NCBI RefSeq assembly: GCF_001866665.1
Contig: NZ_MLYO01000048.1
Location: forward strand, 1 to 64,000
Origin: Streptomyces monashensis
Lineage (GTDB): Bacteria; Actinomycetota; Actinomycetes; Streptomycetales; Streptomycetaceae
Length of the DNA: 64,000 nucleotides
Direction: 5' to 3'
Under the pieces are notes generated by a model. That model ran no database searches. It had not been told where the DNA came from and was given only the letters and a program-made list of their open reading frames with translations. Positions 54,001 to 62,128 of this stretch are shown in pieces (the stretch's first letter is position 1; each line of letters begins with the position of its first letter). The position numbers and the translations under genes were made by a program.

Positions 54001-55093
54001 CAAGCGGGGAAGCGGCTATGGCATCCATGTCGTGGCGGGCATGCTCCGCTGGAACGACGTACGCATCGCTACCCAGTCCCTGTTCGGCAGCCGCATCGAA
54101 CTGCGCCTGAACGACCCGGCCGACTCCTCCGTCGACCGCAAGCTCTCCGCGACTCTCTCGGCGGACACACCGGGCCGGGCTCTGACGGACGGCAAGCTGT
54201 TCGCCCAGGCGGCACTCCCTCGCATTGACGCCCATGCCACGACGGACGGGCTCGGCCAGGCCCTGGAGCAGGCGGCGGCCACCCTGCGCGCCACCTGGCA
54301 CGGTGACACCGCCGCGCCCGTGCGGGTGCTGCCGACCAGGCTGCCCGCTCATCGCCTGCCCTCCATCTCGGCGGAGCCGCGCGCGATCCCGATCGGTGTC
54401 GACCAGGAGACCCTCTCCACGACCGTCTTGGACCTGTTCGGCGCCGACCAGCACCTGCTGGTCCTTGGCGACAACGAGTGCGGCAAGACGAATCTGCTCA
54501 GGCTCGTCTCCCGCTCCCTCATCGACCGCTATGACAAGGACGAGCTGGTCTTCGGTGTGTTCGATCCGCGGCGCGGCCTGCGGGGAGTGATCCCGGAGCC
54601 GTACCGCGGCGGCTACGCGCACAACGCCGCCCTCTCCCAGGCACTCGCCACCGGCATCGCGACCGAACTGGAAAAACGTCTGCCGGAGGCCCCCGACCCC
54701 GACGCCCTGACCGATGAGCCGTCGTTCACCGGTCCGCGGATCGTGATCCTGATCGATGACTACGACATCCTCACCGCGGCTGGGCAGCAGCCCCTTGCCC
54801 CGTTCCTGCCCTACATCTCCTCGGCCCGCGACATCGGCCTGCACTTCGTCGTCGCTCGCCGGGTCGCCGGAGCCTCACGAGCCCTGTACGAGCCGTTCCT
54901 GACGGCACTGCGTGAAACCGGGACGACGGCGCTGGTGATGACGGGCGACCGCACCGAAGGCCAGCTCTTCCCCGGCCTGTACGCCTCCGCCCAGCCGCCC
55001 GGCCGCGGCACCCTGGTCCGCCGCGGCCACCGTCATCAGCTGATCCAGACCGCGCTCGCACCCGAGACCGAGCCAACGCAGTCCCCAGCATGA
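51092..55093 (+). CDS. eccC: EccC, FtsK/SpoIIIE-type motor ATPase of type VII secretion
   Basis: The 1333-residue motor has two membrane helices near residues 40-80 (SSVVMMTVIRSSQF and GAVVLVIALLGAVALFL) and three ATPase domains. Their Walker A motifs are GATGSGKSELL (about 492), GGPASGKTTLL (about 840) and GDNECGKTNLL (about 1127). Domain 1 also has MVLVDYKGGATFAPFAGLPHV and HLFVVIDEFGELL. It is a one-chain EccC (EccCa plus EccCb). The start is TTG 51092, overlapping the previous stop (TTGA). It drives substrate export and binds ESAT-6-like proteins. Confidence 0.93.
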   Translation: MTQQQVHRPARSTRPLLPLAARTIEPPPNLPEGKTGSPATALLPMAGVMSSVVMMTVIRSSQFAGLGAVVLVIALLGAVALFLSQRGKAQRQRRVQRERYLEYLEELRANLGADERERRRAARLLHPAPAALYDVLRDPGRLWERRRTDTDFLHMRVGVGDVPVQELTIGQQAVGGVLTPPDPFMLNEARALQARFSTVSDHPLTVPLDRAGNVSIVGDRAGVLRVARSLLVQVAVTHAPDDVAVALAMPGDRVEEWEWAKWLPHVLDPQSHDGALAARRIAPGMAQLAQVIGTDLGRLASYAAEVRRGLSDRKALALTDRLLVLSDAYGENAVDLPRPDAAVALDDMGVTVLHLLAEQIHEPDHVSVRITVDGNEVTVEDLRGEQVVRTDGVVDRTELPEAEGLARALAPLRLSAETAAEGMPVSGPVDFPQLLGIDDMAALDPVRTWAPRGERDFLRVPIGLDDRHQPVLLDLKESAELGMGPHGLCVGATGSGKSELLRTLVLALVTTHGPDDLAMVLVDYKGGATFAPFAGLPHVAGVITNLENQAGLVERVHTSLAGEIKRRQQVLKDAGNIADIGHYRTLRATARPELEPLPHLFVVIDEFGELLTAKPDFIDLFLSIGRIGRSIGVHLLLSSQRIEGGKLRGLETYLSYRLGLRTFSADESRTVLETTDAFHLPPLPGFGYLKVDTSTYTRFKAGFVSGAYRGPAVHQSTVDAEPLAWTYPAFNAPALIPTTADDTPAPRERETGPTVLGVAVGRLTEAAEPLRRIWLPPLPEALTLDVAAGPVQVSADGLRLAHPGGPLQVPLGVLDDPARQWQGPWVHDLNSAGGHTAVIGGPASGKTTLLRTLALSLALTHTPRDVAIYGLDLAGGGLSALADLPHVGGIATRASHERAARTVAEVHAMLAEREEIFRERGIDSVDQLRALRGRGQLPQLGSTDVVLLIDGFGALRDEFAHLDDDVADLLKRGSGYGIHVVAGMLRWNDVRIATQSLFGSRIELRLNDPADSSVDRKLSATLSADTPGRALTDGKLFAQAALPRIDAHATTDGLGQALEQAAATLRATWHGDTAAPVRVLPTRLPAHRLPSISAEPRAIPIGVDQETLSTTVLDLFGADQHLLVLGDNECGKTNLLRLVSRSLIDRYDKDELVFGVFDPRRGLRGVIPEPYRGGYAHNAALSQALATGIATELEKRLPEAPDPDALTDEPSFTGPRIVILIDDYDILTAAGQQPLAPFLPYISSARDIGLHFVVARRVAGASRALYEPFLTALRETGTTALVMTGDRTEGQLFPGLYASAQPPGRGTLVRRGHRHQLIQTALAPETEPTQSPA

Positions 55094-55245
55094 CCAATTA
55101 ATTGGGCGTGCCGCGCCTTTGGCCAGAAGCGTGTGGCTGCTGCAACAACCGATCTGATAGGGATGAATGTCCTGTTGTCAGTGGCGCGTGCGATGCTGAG
55201 CAGCGCTGATGGAACGTATCTGCGGTAGACGCAACGGGGGTTGAC

Positions 55246-55644
55246 GTGACGGGGTGGGACATCAGTCCCAGCGGGGTGGAGTCCATTCTGTCCTTGGTGG
55301 GTCTTGCGGCCGATGACCTGAGCAAGGACGTCAAGGGCTACGGTACGAGCGTCCAGGACGCGGCGGAGTCCGCGGGCACGATCAGCGGCCCGTACTGCGG
55401 TGGTCCGCCGGTGGGGCCGGTGGGTGCTGCGGTCGCGAACTTCGTGTCCGATACCGAGAGCTCGATCAAGTTCATGGCGGCCCGTATCAAGAAGACGATG
55501 GACGGGACGGTCAAGGCGACCGGTGCGTACATCGATGGGGACCTGGCGATGGCCGCCCGGGCCCAGCGTGACGCGGCCAAGGCGCCCACCCCGGCCGAGC
55601 TGCAGGCCGTGGGCGAGCGGGCTAAGCACGGGGGCGGGGAGTAG
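55246..55644 (+). CDS. DUF6507-like small T7-associated protein
   Basis: The 132-residue helical protein begins VTGWDISPSGVESILSLVGLAADDLSKDVKGYG and contains ISGPYCGGPPVGPVGAAVANFVSDTE, the pattern of a Streptomyces family (DUF6507) found before type VII toxins. It resembles the small partner proteins (LapD/EsxB-like) that pair with toxin N-termini. GTG 55246 follows GGGGG. It lies 5 nt before the toxin gene, so a toxin-targeting partner role is likely. Confidence 0.7.
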   Translation: MTGWDISPSGVESILSLVGLAADDLSKDVKGYGTSVQDAAESAGTISGPYCGGPPVGPVGAAVANFVSDTESSIKFMAARIKKTMDGTVKATGAYIDGDLAMAARAQRDAAKAPTPAELQAVGERAKHGGGE

Positions 55645-55649
55645 TTGGC

Positions 55650-57836
55650 GTGATCGAGCCAGGTGGGATACTCCAGTACACCGGCGACTTCGGCGCGTTG
55701 TCCAAAGCAGTCACCGAGCTGCGCAAATACGCGATCGGAATCCGTAACGCTGGCAAGGACGTCCATTCGCGCTTCCAGGCGACGGCCGCGTTCTACAAGG
55801 CTCCGGAGGCGGACCAGCTCTTCTCCTCCACCCAGCCGGTGATGGACACAGCGGACGAGTTCGCCGGCCACATCGAGTCCCTCGCCGATGCCCTGGACAC
55901 CTTCGTCGGCGAAGCGAAGCCCTACGCGGACCGCTTGAAGCTTCTGAAGGAGAAGGCGATCGCCTTCGTCGACAGCGTTGAGGGCGACGACGGCTGGACC
56001 AAGGACCAGCACAAGGTCGACGAGCACAAAGCCCTCATGGACGGCGTGGCGGAAGCCGTCGTGGGCTTTCAGAAGGCGGAGCACGACGCGGCGGTCAAGA
56101 TCGGTGCCATCAGCCCGGCGCTGTGCCGCCCCGTCGGCGACGAGGGCGGTACGTACGGCATCAGCGTCGACAAGCTCGAATCCATGCCCGACCTGCCGTG
56201 GGGCACTCCCGAGGGCCGCACCTACGACCGCTGGAGCCTGGACTGGTGGGGCCACGGCATCAAGAGCTGGGCGTGGGACGGCCTCGTCAAGGACAGCCTC
56301 TGGGGCGGCTTCGTCGGCCTGGGCACCTTTGAGGACAACCTCCTGGGCATCAACGGCTCCGACGCGCAGCACCAGACGTGGGACGGCCTCAAACGCACCG
56401 TCGTCGGTGCCTACGCCTACGGCATGGACGCGGTCGGCGAGGGCGACCACCTCTCGGACTGGCAGCGGGGCAGCGAGGCATACGCCAAGGAGTTCGGCAA
56501 GCAGTTCATCGCCTACGACGAGTGGCACAAGGACCCGGCTCGGGCCCACGCTGTCACCAGCTTCAACCTACTCACCGTGTTGGGGGGTGCCGGCGGGGCG
56601 CTCGCCAGGCTGGGCAAGGCAGGCAGATTCGTGGAAGCCGCCAGCACGGTGGCCAAGGTCGGAGGTGCCCTGGATCCGATCTCCGGCGCCGCGAGGGCGG
56701 CGAGAGCCCTGTCCGATCTGCCGAAGGTCTCTGAGGTACTGACCAACGTCAGCGAACACCTGCGGCTGCCGAAGACGAGGTTCCCCGACGGCGCCCTGGA
56801 CGACCTCAGCAACCGCTACAGGGTCGACAAGAACGGCCAGCTCATTCCGATCAACGCCGACGGCACGCCCAACCTTGCCGAGGCCCCGCGCGAGCCTGCC
56901 GCCGCCGACCGCGGCGGTGAGGCGCCACTGAGCCACGCGGCCTCGGATTCGTCGCGCGGCGCAACGGATACGTCCGCCCACTCCAACCGATCACACGAGT
57001 TGGTCGGAGCCGGTGCCCGGGCAGAACACGCCGCCGGCTCCGCGCACACCAGTGAGCGGACACCGGGGCAGGCAGGCGGATACGCCAGTGGTCACGCTGC
57101 ATCATCCGAAGGCTCTTCCACCAGAGGTGCCGGTGCAGAACCGGTCAGCCGGCGTGGAGCGGGTAGCGGAGCAGGGGGACATGGCTCCGGAGGAACGGGA
57201 CCTGGCCCTCACGGCTCGGCATCCGATAACGGCTCCGCCCACCATGACGCTGGCGATGAGCACACTGGCCATGATTCACCCGCTGACGCGGGCAGCCACT
57301 CGTCCGATCCACACCATCACAACGCCTCCGGCGCAGAACCGGATTACACACGCCGCGCGCTCCCGCCGGGTACCGCTGACAGAACTCTGCGCGAGATGCG
57401 GCGCATGCGTCACAGTCGGGAAAGGTACAAGGGGGCAGAGGACTACGTTCGCAAGATTGCGGGCGGCGCACCTGAGCGGCACTATCGGGTGCCGACGCAT
57501 GACCACCCTTACCACCCTGTAAAGGCGCCAGGAGGCCGCAATGTCGATGTCCCAGTGGACATGCCTGACGGCCGTACTCTGGCTGTGGAGGTAAAGCATT
57601 ACCTAGAATGGAGGACGATCAAACTCAAGGGCGGCGGCACCCGTCGGGTGAGGGGCGAAGTCCCGCTGAACGAAGGTATCATTGAGCAAATCAACAAGGA
57701 CCTCACGCTAAGACGGCTGGACCCAAGGTTCGATCCACGCTGGGTCTTCCTGCATGCACCTCCGTCGCAAGCGCTGAGAAACTACCTCATACATGCTCGC
57801 ATCATCTTCATCGAGTTCGGGCCGGCCCCCAAGTAA
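55650..57836 (+). CDS. Type VII secreted polymorphic toxin with PD-(D/E)xK-like nuclease tip
   Basis: The 728-residue protein has a helical ESX-type N-terminal domain (GGILQYTGDFGALSKAVTELRKYA to about 140). A middle domain with a small hydrophobic patch follows (LLTVLGGAGGALARLG, about 310), then a Ser/Gly/His-rich linker (about 415-590). The C-terminal domain contains YRVPTHDHPYHPVKAPGGRN, VDVPVDMPDGRTLAVEVKHY (Asp and ExK of a restriction-endonuclease fold, about 630-650) and LHAPPSQALRNYL. GTG 55650 is coupled to the small upstream gene. Base use becomes less GC-rich in the last 300 bases. Nuclease activity is inferred from the motif. Confidence 0.8.
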   Translation: MIEPGGILQYTGDFGALSKAVTELRKYAIGIRNAGKDVHSRFQATAAFYKAPEADQLFSSTQPVMDTADEFAGHIESLADALDTFVGEAKPYADRLKLLKEKAIAFVDSVEGDDGWTKDQHKVDEHKALMDGVAEAVVGFQKAEHDAAVKIGAISPALCRPVGDEGGTYGISVDKLESMPDLPWGTPEGRTYDRWSLDWWGHGIKSWAWDGLVKDSLWGGFVGLGTFEDNLLGINGSDAQHQTWDGLKRTVVGAYAYGMDAVGEGDHLSDWQRGSEAYAKEFGKQFIAYDEWHKDPARAHAVTSFNLLTVLGGAGGALARLGKAGRFVEAASTVAKVGGALDPISGAARAARALSDLPKVSEVLTNVSEHLRLPKTRFPDGALDDLSNRYRVDKNGQLIPINADGTPNLAEAPREPAAADRGGEAPLSHAASDSSRGATDTSAHSNRSHELVGAGARAEHAAGSAHTSERTPGQAGGYASGHAASSEGSSTRGAGAEPVSRRGAGSGAGGHGSGGTGPGPHGSASDNGSAHHDAGDEHTGHDSPADAGSHSSDPHHHNASGAEPDYTRRALPPGTADRTLREMRRMRHSRERYKGAEDYVRKIAGGAPERHYRVPTHDHPYHPVKAPGGRNVDVPVDMPDGRTLAVEVKHYLEWRTIKLKGGGTRRVRGEVPLNEGIIEQINKDLTLRRLDPRFDPRWVFLHAPPSQALRNYLIHARIIFIEFGPAPK

Positions 57837-57863
57837 CCGCGAAAGCCGCGAAAGGAACGTAGC

Positions 57864-58319
57864 GTGGTAAACGCAGATGAACCCGACCTCCAGGGCTGGA
57901 GCGAGGAGAGGCATCGGAACGCCATCGACATTGCGGATATGCTCGGAGTGCCCCCCGAAATTTACGCGAGTGACCCAACGGGCCTCATCCCCGCCTTGGA
58001 CGACTACGTGTCCCGCGCTCCGCTGAGTGAATTCGAGGAGTCCGACTGGGTCACTCTGCACTTGGACTTGGCATCCTACGTCGCCGACTTCCTCATCCAT
58101 AAGTACGGTGCGCGCTGGATCGTCGCGGATGATCCCACTGGGCCGGTTGGATTCCGCTATGTCATCGAGGCAACCGGGCTCGACGGACAGACCCGTCGGG
58201 TTGACCCCATCGATGTGGTGGCCAAGGAATTCGCTAACCGTCCCATCGAAATCGTCCGGATGCTGGCCAGTGCAGAGCTCACCTTGAACCTCGCGGCACA
58301 GGCCGGCGACGAGGAATGA
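57864..58319 (+). CDS. Probable immunity protein for the upstream toxin
   Basis: The 151-residue acidic protein (VNADEPDLQGWSEERHRNAIDIADMLGVPPEIYAS ...) has no signal peptide or membrane segment. It lies 27 nt after the toxin on the same strand, with AAAGGAA before GTG 57864. Size, charge and place fit a cytoplasmic immunity protein that binds a basic nuclease tip. No family is recognised. Confidence 0.7.
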   Translation: MVNADEPDLQGWSEERHRNAIDIADMLGVPPEIYASDPTGLIPALDDYVSRAPLSEFEESDWVTLHLDLASYVADFLIHKYGARWIVADDPTGPVGFRYVIEATGLDGQTRRVDPIDVVAKEFANRPIEIVRMLASAELTLNLAAQAGDEE

Positions 58320-58739
58320 GTAAGACGCGAATATCAGCAGGGTAGTGAGGGCCCAGCAAATCCCGACCAGGCTTCAATAGCTACCTCTCGACGACGCGGA
58401 AGTCCGCGCGGCGTAGCTCGACAGGGGTCTACCCCAAGGACTTGGGAAGTCCCGCCGGGCGCTGAAGGGGTCCGCCTCATTTGTGTAGGGGAAACCGCTG
58501 TAACGGTCTGGAACGTCCTGGCCGCACACGCAACAGCTGCTGGTGAGACGGCGTTCGAAGCGGACACCGCATGGCTGCTACGCCTGCAGGTCGCTCACGG
58601 CCAAGGGCTCAGTGCGCTCACCGCGCTGTCGTGGGTAGCGCAGAGTCCGCCGCATCCGGAGATCGGCTTGGTCGTCGAGGACGCCCCTCAAGAAGCCCCC
58701 TCCCTGGACGCCCTCGAAGAACTCTCGGGCCGGTACTGA
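58320..58739 (+). pseudogene. Start-less open frame, remnant of a T7-associated gene
   Basis: After the immunity stop the same frame stays open for 139 codons. The last 100 read like a protein: TWEVPPGAEGVRLICVGETA, VTVWNVLAAHATAAGETAFE, ADTAWLLRLQVAHGQGLSAL, TALSWVAQSPPHPEIGLVVE, ending in LDALEELSGRY. There is no ATG, GTG or TTG and no RBS in the first 70 codons. It may be a gene that lost its 5' end, since it lies just before the DUF6177-like gene; a rare start cannot be excluded. Confidence 0.45.
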
Positions 58740-58776
58740 GAGCCGTAGTGCCGTCCTCTCTGACAGAAAGCAGCAC

Positions 58777-60213
58777 ATGCCCCAGGACGTCATCGCCCTC
58801 ACCTCGCAGATGCCGGACATCAAGACGCTGCTGGCCGCACTGCACGCCGGCGGCCCGGACCTGCGCGTGAACCGAGCAGCTGGGGGATCCGTGGCCCAGT
58901 TGTGCACGGACGACGGAAAGCTCCTGGTCTCCGTGGAGGCCCCCCGCTACCTGCAAGTGCCGGGCGAGACGGAGCGGCTGCTGGGACCTGGCGTTCAGAC
59001 AGAGGGACCGGTGTGGTGGACTGAGGTGCGGGCGTCCACCGCCATCGCAGAAGCCAGGCTGCTCGCCGGCTCGGTCGCGGGACGGCTGACAACGCTGCTC
59101 GGCGGCACCACATGGCCGCCGGAAGCCGCCCACACCGACGTCGTGACCGTCCCGGCCACGGGCGAGGTGACGGTCCCGCCCGCTGACGTGGACGTACTGA
59201 CCGACGCGGATGTGCTGACCGACAAGAGCGTCATCGTCATCTACGACCGCCCGGTCGTAGCCGCCACGACATGGCTGACCGAGGCGGTGCGAACGGCGGC
59301 ACAGAGTCGACGGGAGCTGCATCTCGTCACCTCCCCCAAGACCCGGCTGAGCCTGCCCACCCGCACCGTGCTGGAGCGCATGCCCGCACGCTGGGTCGTA
59401 CGCCACCCCGAGAACGGCTACTACGACGGCCTCTCCGGAGCCGTACTGCGCTGGCACGACGGACGTTTCACCCCCGCTGCCGACAACGGCCTCCAGATCG
59501 CGGACGCCTTCCAACCCCCGCCCGGCAAGGGGGGTGAACGGCAGTTGCTGCTGTCCATCCGCACCATCCACCCCGTCCAGGAGCACCTGCTACTCGGTGG
59601 CGCTCTGGAGGACGCCTGGCAGACCCTCACCGGACTGCCGCCGGCCGGATGGGCCACCGCCGAGCCCGTCAACGTCCCTTGGTCGCCAAGGCAACTGACC
59701 GACCTGGCCCGCAGCCGCGCCCGCCAGGCCCAGCCCACCTGGACTGTCGCCGTAGGCACCGCCGACCGCCCTGCGATCGCCACCTTGCACATCGCACACA
59801 CGCGAGAAGGCGTAGAGGAGCAGATCACCCTGGCCCTCGGCTATGCCGCCGACGAGAAAGCACCGACCGGGCTGCTGCCCAAGCTCGCCGAGTCCCTCGC
59901 GGCCCGGCACAACCTCGCCACAATGATCAGCGAACTGCGTGCGGCGCGCGCCGACCTGACCACTCCGGCCCACTACGAACCGCCGTCGATCCCGGTCTCT
60001 CTTACTCTCGGCCCGGACGCCGTGGCCGATCTCGGCATTAGTCATGCCCGCAATGCCCTGCCGGACCGCACCTGCACCGAACTCGGCCCGGCCGGTCGCC
60101 CCGCCCTGCACTACCCGCTCGGCGACGGCACCGACCCCGTCGCCTGGCAACGCCTGCGACACATCAACGAACACCTGAAACGTGAAGGCGGGGCTGCTTC
60201 CCGACCGTCCTGA
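58777..60213 (+). CDS. DUF6177-like protein of type VII locus
   Basis: The 478-residue soluble protein (MPQDVIALTSQMPDIKTLLAALHAGGPDLRV ... VIVIYDRPVVAATTWLTEAVRTAAQSRRELHLVTSPKTRLSLPTR) matches the pattern of DUF6177, a Streptomyces family encoded beside type VII genes. ATG 58777 follows AGAAAGCAG. No enzymatic motif is seen. It is the last gene of the type VII locus and may act in substrate handling. Confidence 0.7.
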   Translation: MPQDVIALTSQMPDIKTLLAALHAGGPDLRVNRAAGGSVAQLCTDDGKLLVSVEAPRYLQVPGETERLLGPGVQTEGPVWWTEVRASTAIAEARLLAGSVAGRLTTLLGGTTWPPEAAHTDVVTVPATGEVTVPPADVDVLTDADVLTDKSVIVIYDRPVVAATTWLTEAVRTAAQSRRELHLVTSPKTRLSLPTRTVLERMPARWVVRHPENGYYDGLSGAVLRWHDGRFTPAADNGLQIADAFQPPPGKGGERQLLLSIRTIHPVQEHLLLGGALEDAWQTLTGLPPAGWATAEPVNVPWSPRQLTDLARSRARQAQPTWTVAVGTADRPAIATLHIAHTREGVEEQITLALGYAADEKAPTGLLPKLAESLAARHNLATMISELRAARADLTTPAHYEPPSIPVSLTLGPDAVADLGISHARNALPDRTCTELGPAGRPALHYPLGDGTDPVAWQRLRHINEHLKREGGAASRPS

Positions 60214-60225
60214 CGGCCACTGCCC

Positions 60226-60390
60226 CATCGGCTCCAGCAGCGGTACCTGGATTGGCAGCTCGACGACCCTGCTGGTCAGGGTGTCGAAGCCGTCCGACCG
60301 GTCCGGGACGCTATCGAGCGACGCTTACGCAGCCTGCTCGCCGATCTTGGCAATCCGGCGGCGCGTGGTGGCCGTCAGCCGCGCCAGTCA
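60226..60390 (+). pseudogene. ArsC-type low-MW phosphatase C-terminal fragment
   Basis: The frame RYLDWQLDDPAGQGVEAVRP, then VRDAIERRLRSLLADLG, matches the conserved end of thioredoxin-linked arsenate reductases / low-MW tyrosine phosphatases (DWxLxDPAGxxxExVRxxRDxIExRV). The catalytic CX5R part is missing. It is a leftover at the seam between the type VII locus and the next cargo. Confidence 0.65.
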
Positions 60391-61206
60391 GTCACCAAAC
60401 AGGCTCTCCTGGACGTACTCGACGACATTCGCCTTCGGGCGGAACAGGCCCAGCAGCATGAAGGTCTTGGGGTGGGCTGCGATGTTGCCGACGAAGAAGT
60501 GGACGGCACGGTCAGGAGCGAACATCGACTCGTACCAGCGCTCCCGCAACTTGTCCTGCAGGGCGTGTTCGCCGTACTTGCGCAGGAACTTGCGGTACGA
60601 CGCGCCGGCCTCCCAGTCCTTCAGCGCCATGTCGTGAGTGGGGCAGTCGGCGTCCGCGCAGCGGAACTTGTAGCGGAATTCCAGAGGTACCCACTCAAGC
60701 CGGGCCAGGTCCTGTTCGAAGAGGTCGAGTTGGTCGGCCAGCGCGGCCTTGGACTCAGGCCAGGGCTCTGCCGCCGTCAGCCGGAAGCTGACCTCCGTGG
60801 GCCGGAACACGCCGAGTGAGGTCCCGTACTCGTCCTGGTCCCTCTTGATCGCGCACAGGGACGGCGAGACGAGCGGCTCGACGTGCTTGTACCGCTGCTT
60901 CCAGTCGCCGTCCGCCGGCACCTCGCCCACGATCTTGAGGGTGTCGAGGTCTGGCCGCAGGCTTTCGGGCCGCGAGTCACGCTTGCCGTGCGGCTCGACG
61001 TCGACCTCGATGATCGAGTACTTGGAGAACTGAGCCTCCTCCGCGAGGAGCCGAAACGGCACCGGAAAGAGCCGTACGTGCTGTGGTGCGCCCTGGTCCA
61101 GCCGTATGCCTGCCACGCAGCTGGTCTCGCGGTATTTGTTGGACAGCTCCGGATAGGTCTTGACCGTGATCATGATCCGTGCGCGCTGACGATTCCCCGA
61201 TCCCAT
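60388..61206 (-). CDS. Conserved protein of unknown function paired with HTH-DUF488
   Basis: The 272-residue protein contains MITVKTYPELSNKYRETSCV, AGIRLDQGAPQHVRLFPVPF, RYKFRCADADCPTHDMALKD and HFFVGNIAAHPKTFMLLGLF. The CADADCPTH block could bind zinc. There is no membrane segment. ATG 61206 is chosen for its strong GGAGGGGG RBS; ATG 61173 would trim 11 residues. It lies 87 nt downstream of the HTH-DUF488 gene on the same strand. I do not recognise a named family. The place at the element end suggests a defence or regulatory pair. Confidence 0.65.
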   Translation of the reverse strand: MGSGNRQRARIMITVKTYPELSNKYRETSCVAGIRLDQGAPQHVRLFPVPFRLLAEEAQFSKYSIIEVDVEPHGKRDSRPESLRPDLDTLKIVGEVPADGDWKQRYKHVEPLVSPSLCAIKRDQDEYGTSLGVFRPTEVSFRLTAAEPWPESKAALADQLDLFEQDLARLEWVPLEFRYKFRCADADCPTHDMALKDWEAGASYRKFLRKYGEHALQDKLRERWYESMFAPDRAVHFFVGNIAAHPKTFMLLGLFRPKANVVEYVQESLFGD

Positions 61207-61293
61207 GGTTGCCCCCTCCACAGATCTCCCCGATCCGATTGGAGGAGAGGCATGCGCCACTGGCAAGGGCGCATGCAGGGTCGAGGGGTGAAG

Positions 61294-61974
61294 TCAGGCC
61301 AGGGGGATCACGGGCACGGCGGCCCGCTCGCGGACCGTCTCCAGGACGACCTGCCGGTGGCAGCGGCTCTCGTCCTTCTCGAAGCACAGCACCGCGACCC
61401 GTGACTGCTGGGCGTGCTCTGCCAGGCGGCCGAGATCGGCCTGCGCCTCCTCTGACCGCAGCACGTCACGGAAGCGGGCCCGGCCCACGTCCAGGCGGCC
61501 GTCCCAGAACGGCGCCCGGTTCTCCTTAGGATTCCCCAGGCCACGCAGGTGGGTGTACTCGATGCCGGCCTCGGCGAGTGCCTGCCCTAGGCGGGTCTTG
61601 CTGAAGCCTTTCTTGCGGCTGATCGGCGTCAGCCGGACGTCCGCCACCACATCGATACGGCTGTCGAGGAGCGAGGTGACGAAGGAGTCGATGTCCCGCC
61701 CTTCGTATCCGGCGGACCACAGGCCGGGGGTGACGTGGGTCTCGCGGAACAGATCATCCAGGGAGACCTCAAGGGCCTCTGCGACCGCGCCGACGGTGAA
61801 GAAACCTGGCTGGATCGCTCCCTCGCCCTCCAGGCGGGCCAGGGTCCTGGTGCTGATACAGGCTTCCTTGGCGAGCCGCTCCCGCGACCACCCACGGGCT
61901 TCCCGTAGCGCCCGCACTCGCTGGGCGAGCGCGCGAGCGTGGTCGTGAGGACGCGCTGAGTGATGGCCTGCCAT
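61294..61974 (-). CDS. XRE HTH fused to DUF488 domain
   Basis: The 226-residue protein has an N-terminal XRE helix-turn-helix (RVRALREARGWSRERLAKEACISTRTLARLEGEG, about 17-50). A DUF488 domain follows at about 88-215: LWSAGYEGRDIDSFVTSLL, DVVADVRLTPISRKKGFSK, EYTHLRGLGNPKENR, AVLCFEKDESRCHRQVVLE. The invariant DVR, FEKDxxxCHR and His residues of DUF488 are kept. DUF488 has no settled biochemical role but occurs beside phage defence and DNA-modification genes. The ATG at 61974 has only a weak AGGAT upstream. Confidence 0.82.
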   Translation of the reverse strand: MAGHHSARPHDHARALAQRVRALREARGWSRERLAKEACISTRTLARLEGEGAIQPGFFTVGAVAEALEVSLDDLFRETHVTPGLWSAGYEGRDIDSFVTSLLDSRIDVVADVRLTPISRKKGFSKTRLGQALAEAGIEYTHLRGLGNPKENRAPFWDGRLDVGRARFRDVLRSEEAQADLGRLAEHAQQSRVAVLCFEKDESRCHRQVVLETVRERAAVPVIPLA

Positions 61975-62128
61975 GTGTCGTGATCCTAATGGCGGTTGAG
62001 GCGGGCGGGCATGGTGTTCCCGGCCAGTCGCCGGGCCGGATTCGCGAACGCGCAGGTCCGAGTGCCCTCAGCTGCCGTACCCAACACAGCCTCACGGGGC
62101 ACCCTCTGGGAGAAGCCGACCAAGATCT

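Noticed and set aside
51092..55093. EccC as the conjugation pump (TraB) of the element
   Set aside because: Three ATPase domains, paired N-terminal helices and EccD/ESAT-6-like neighbours identify it as type VII secretion. TraB has one FtsK domain and a different context.
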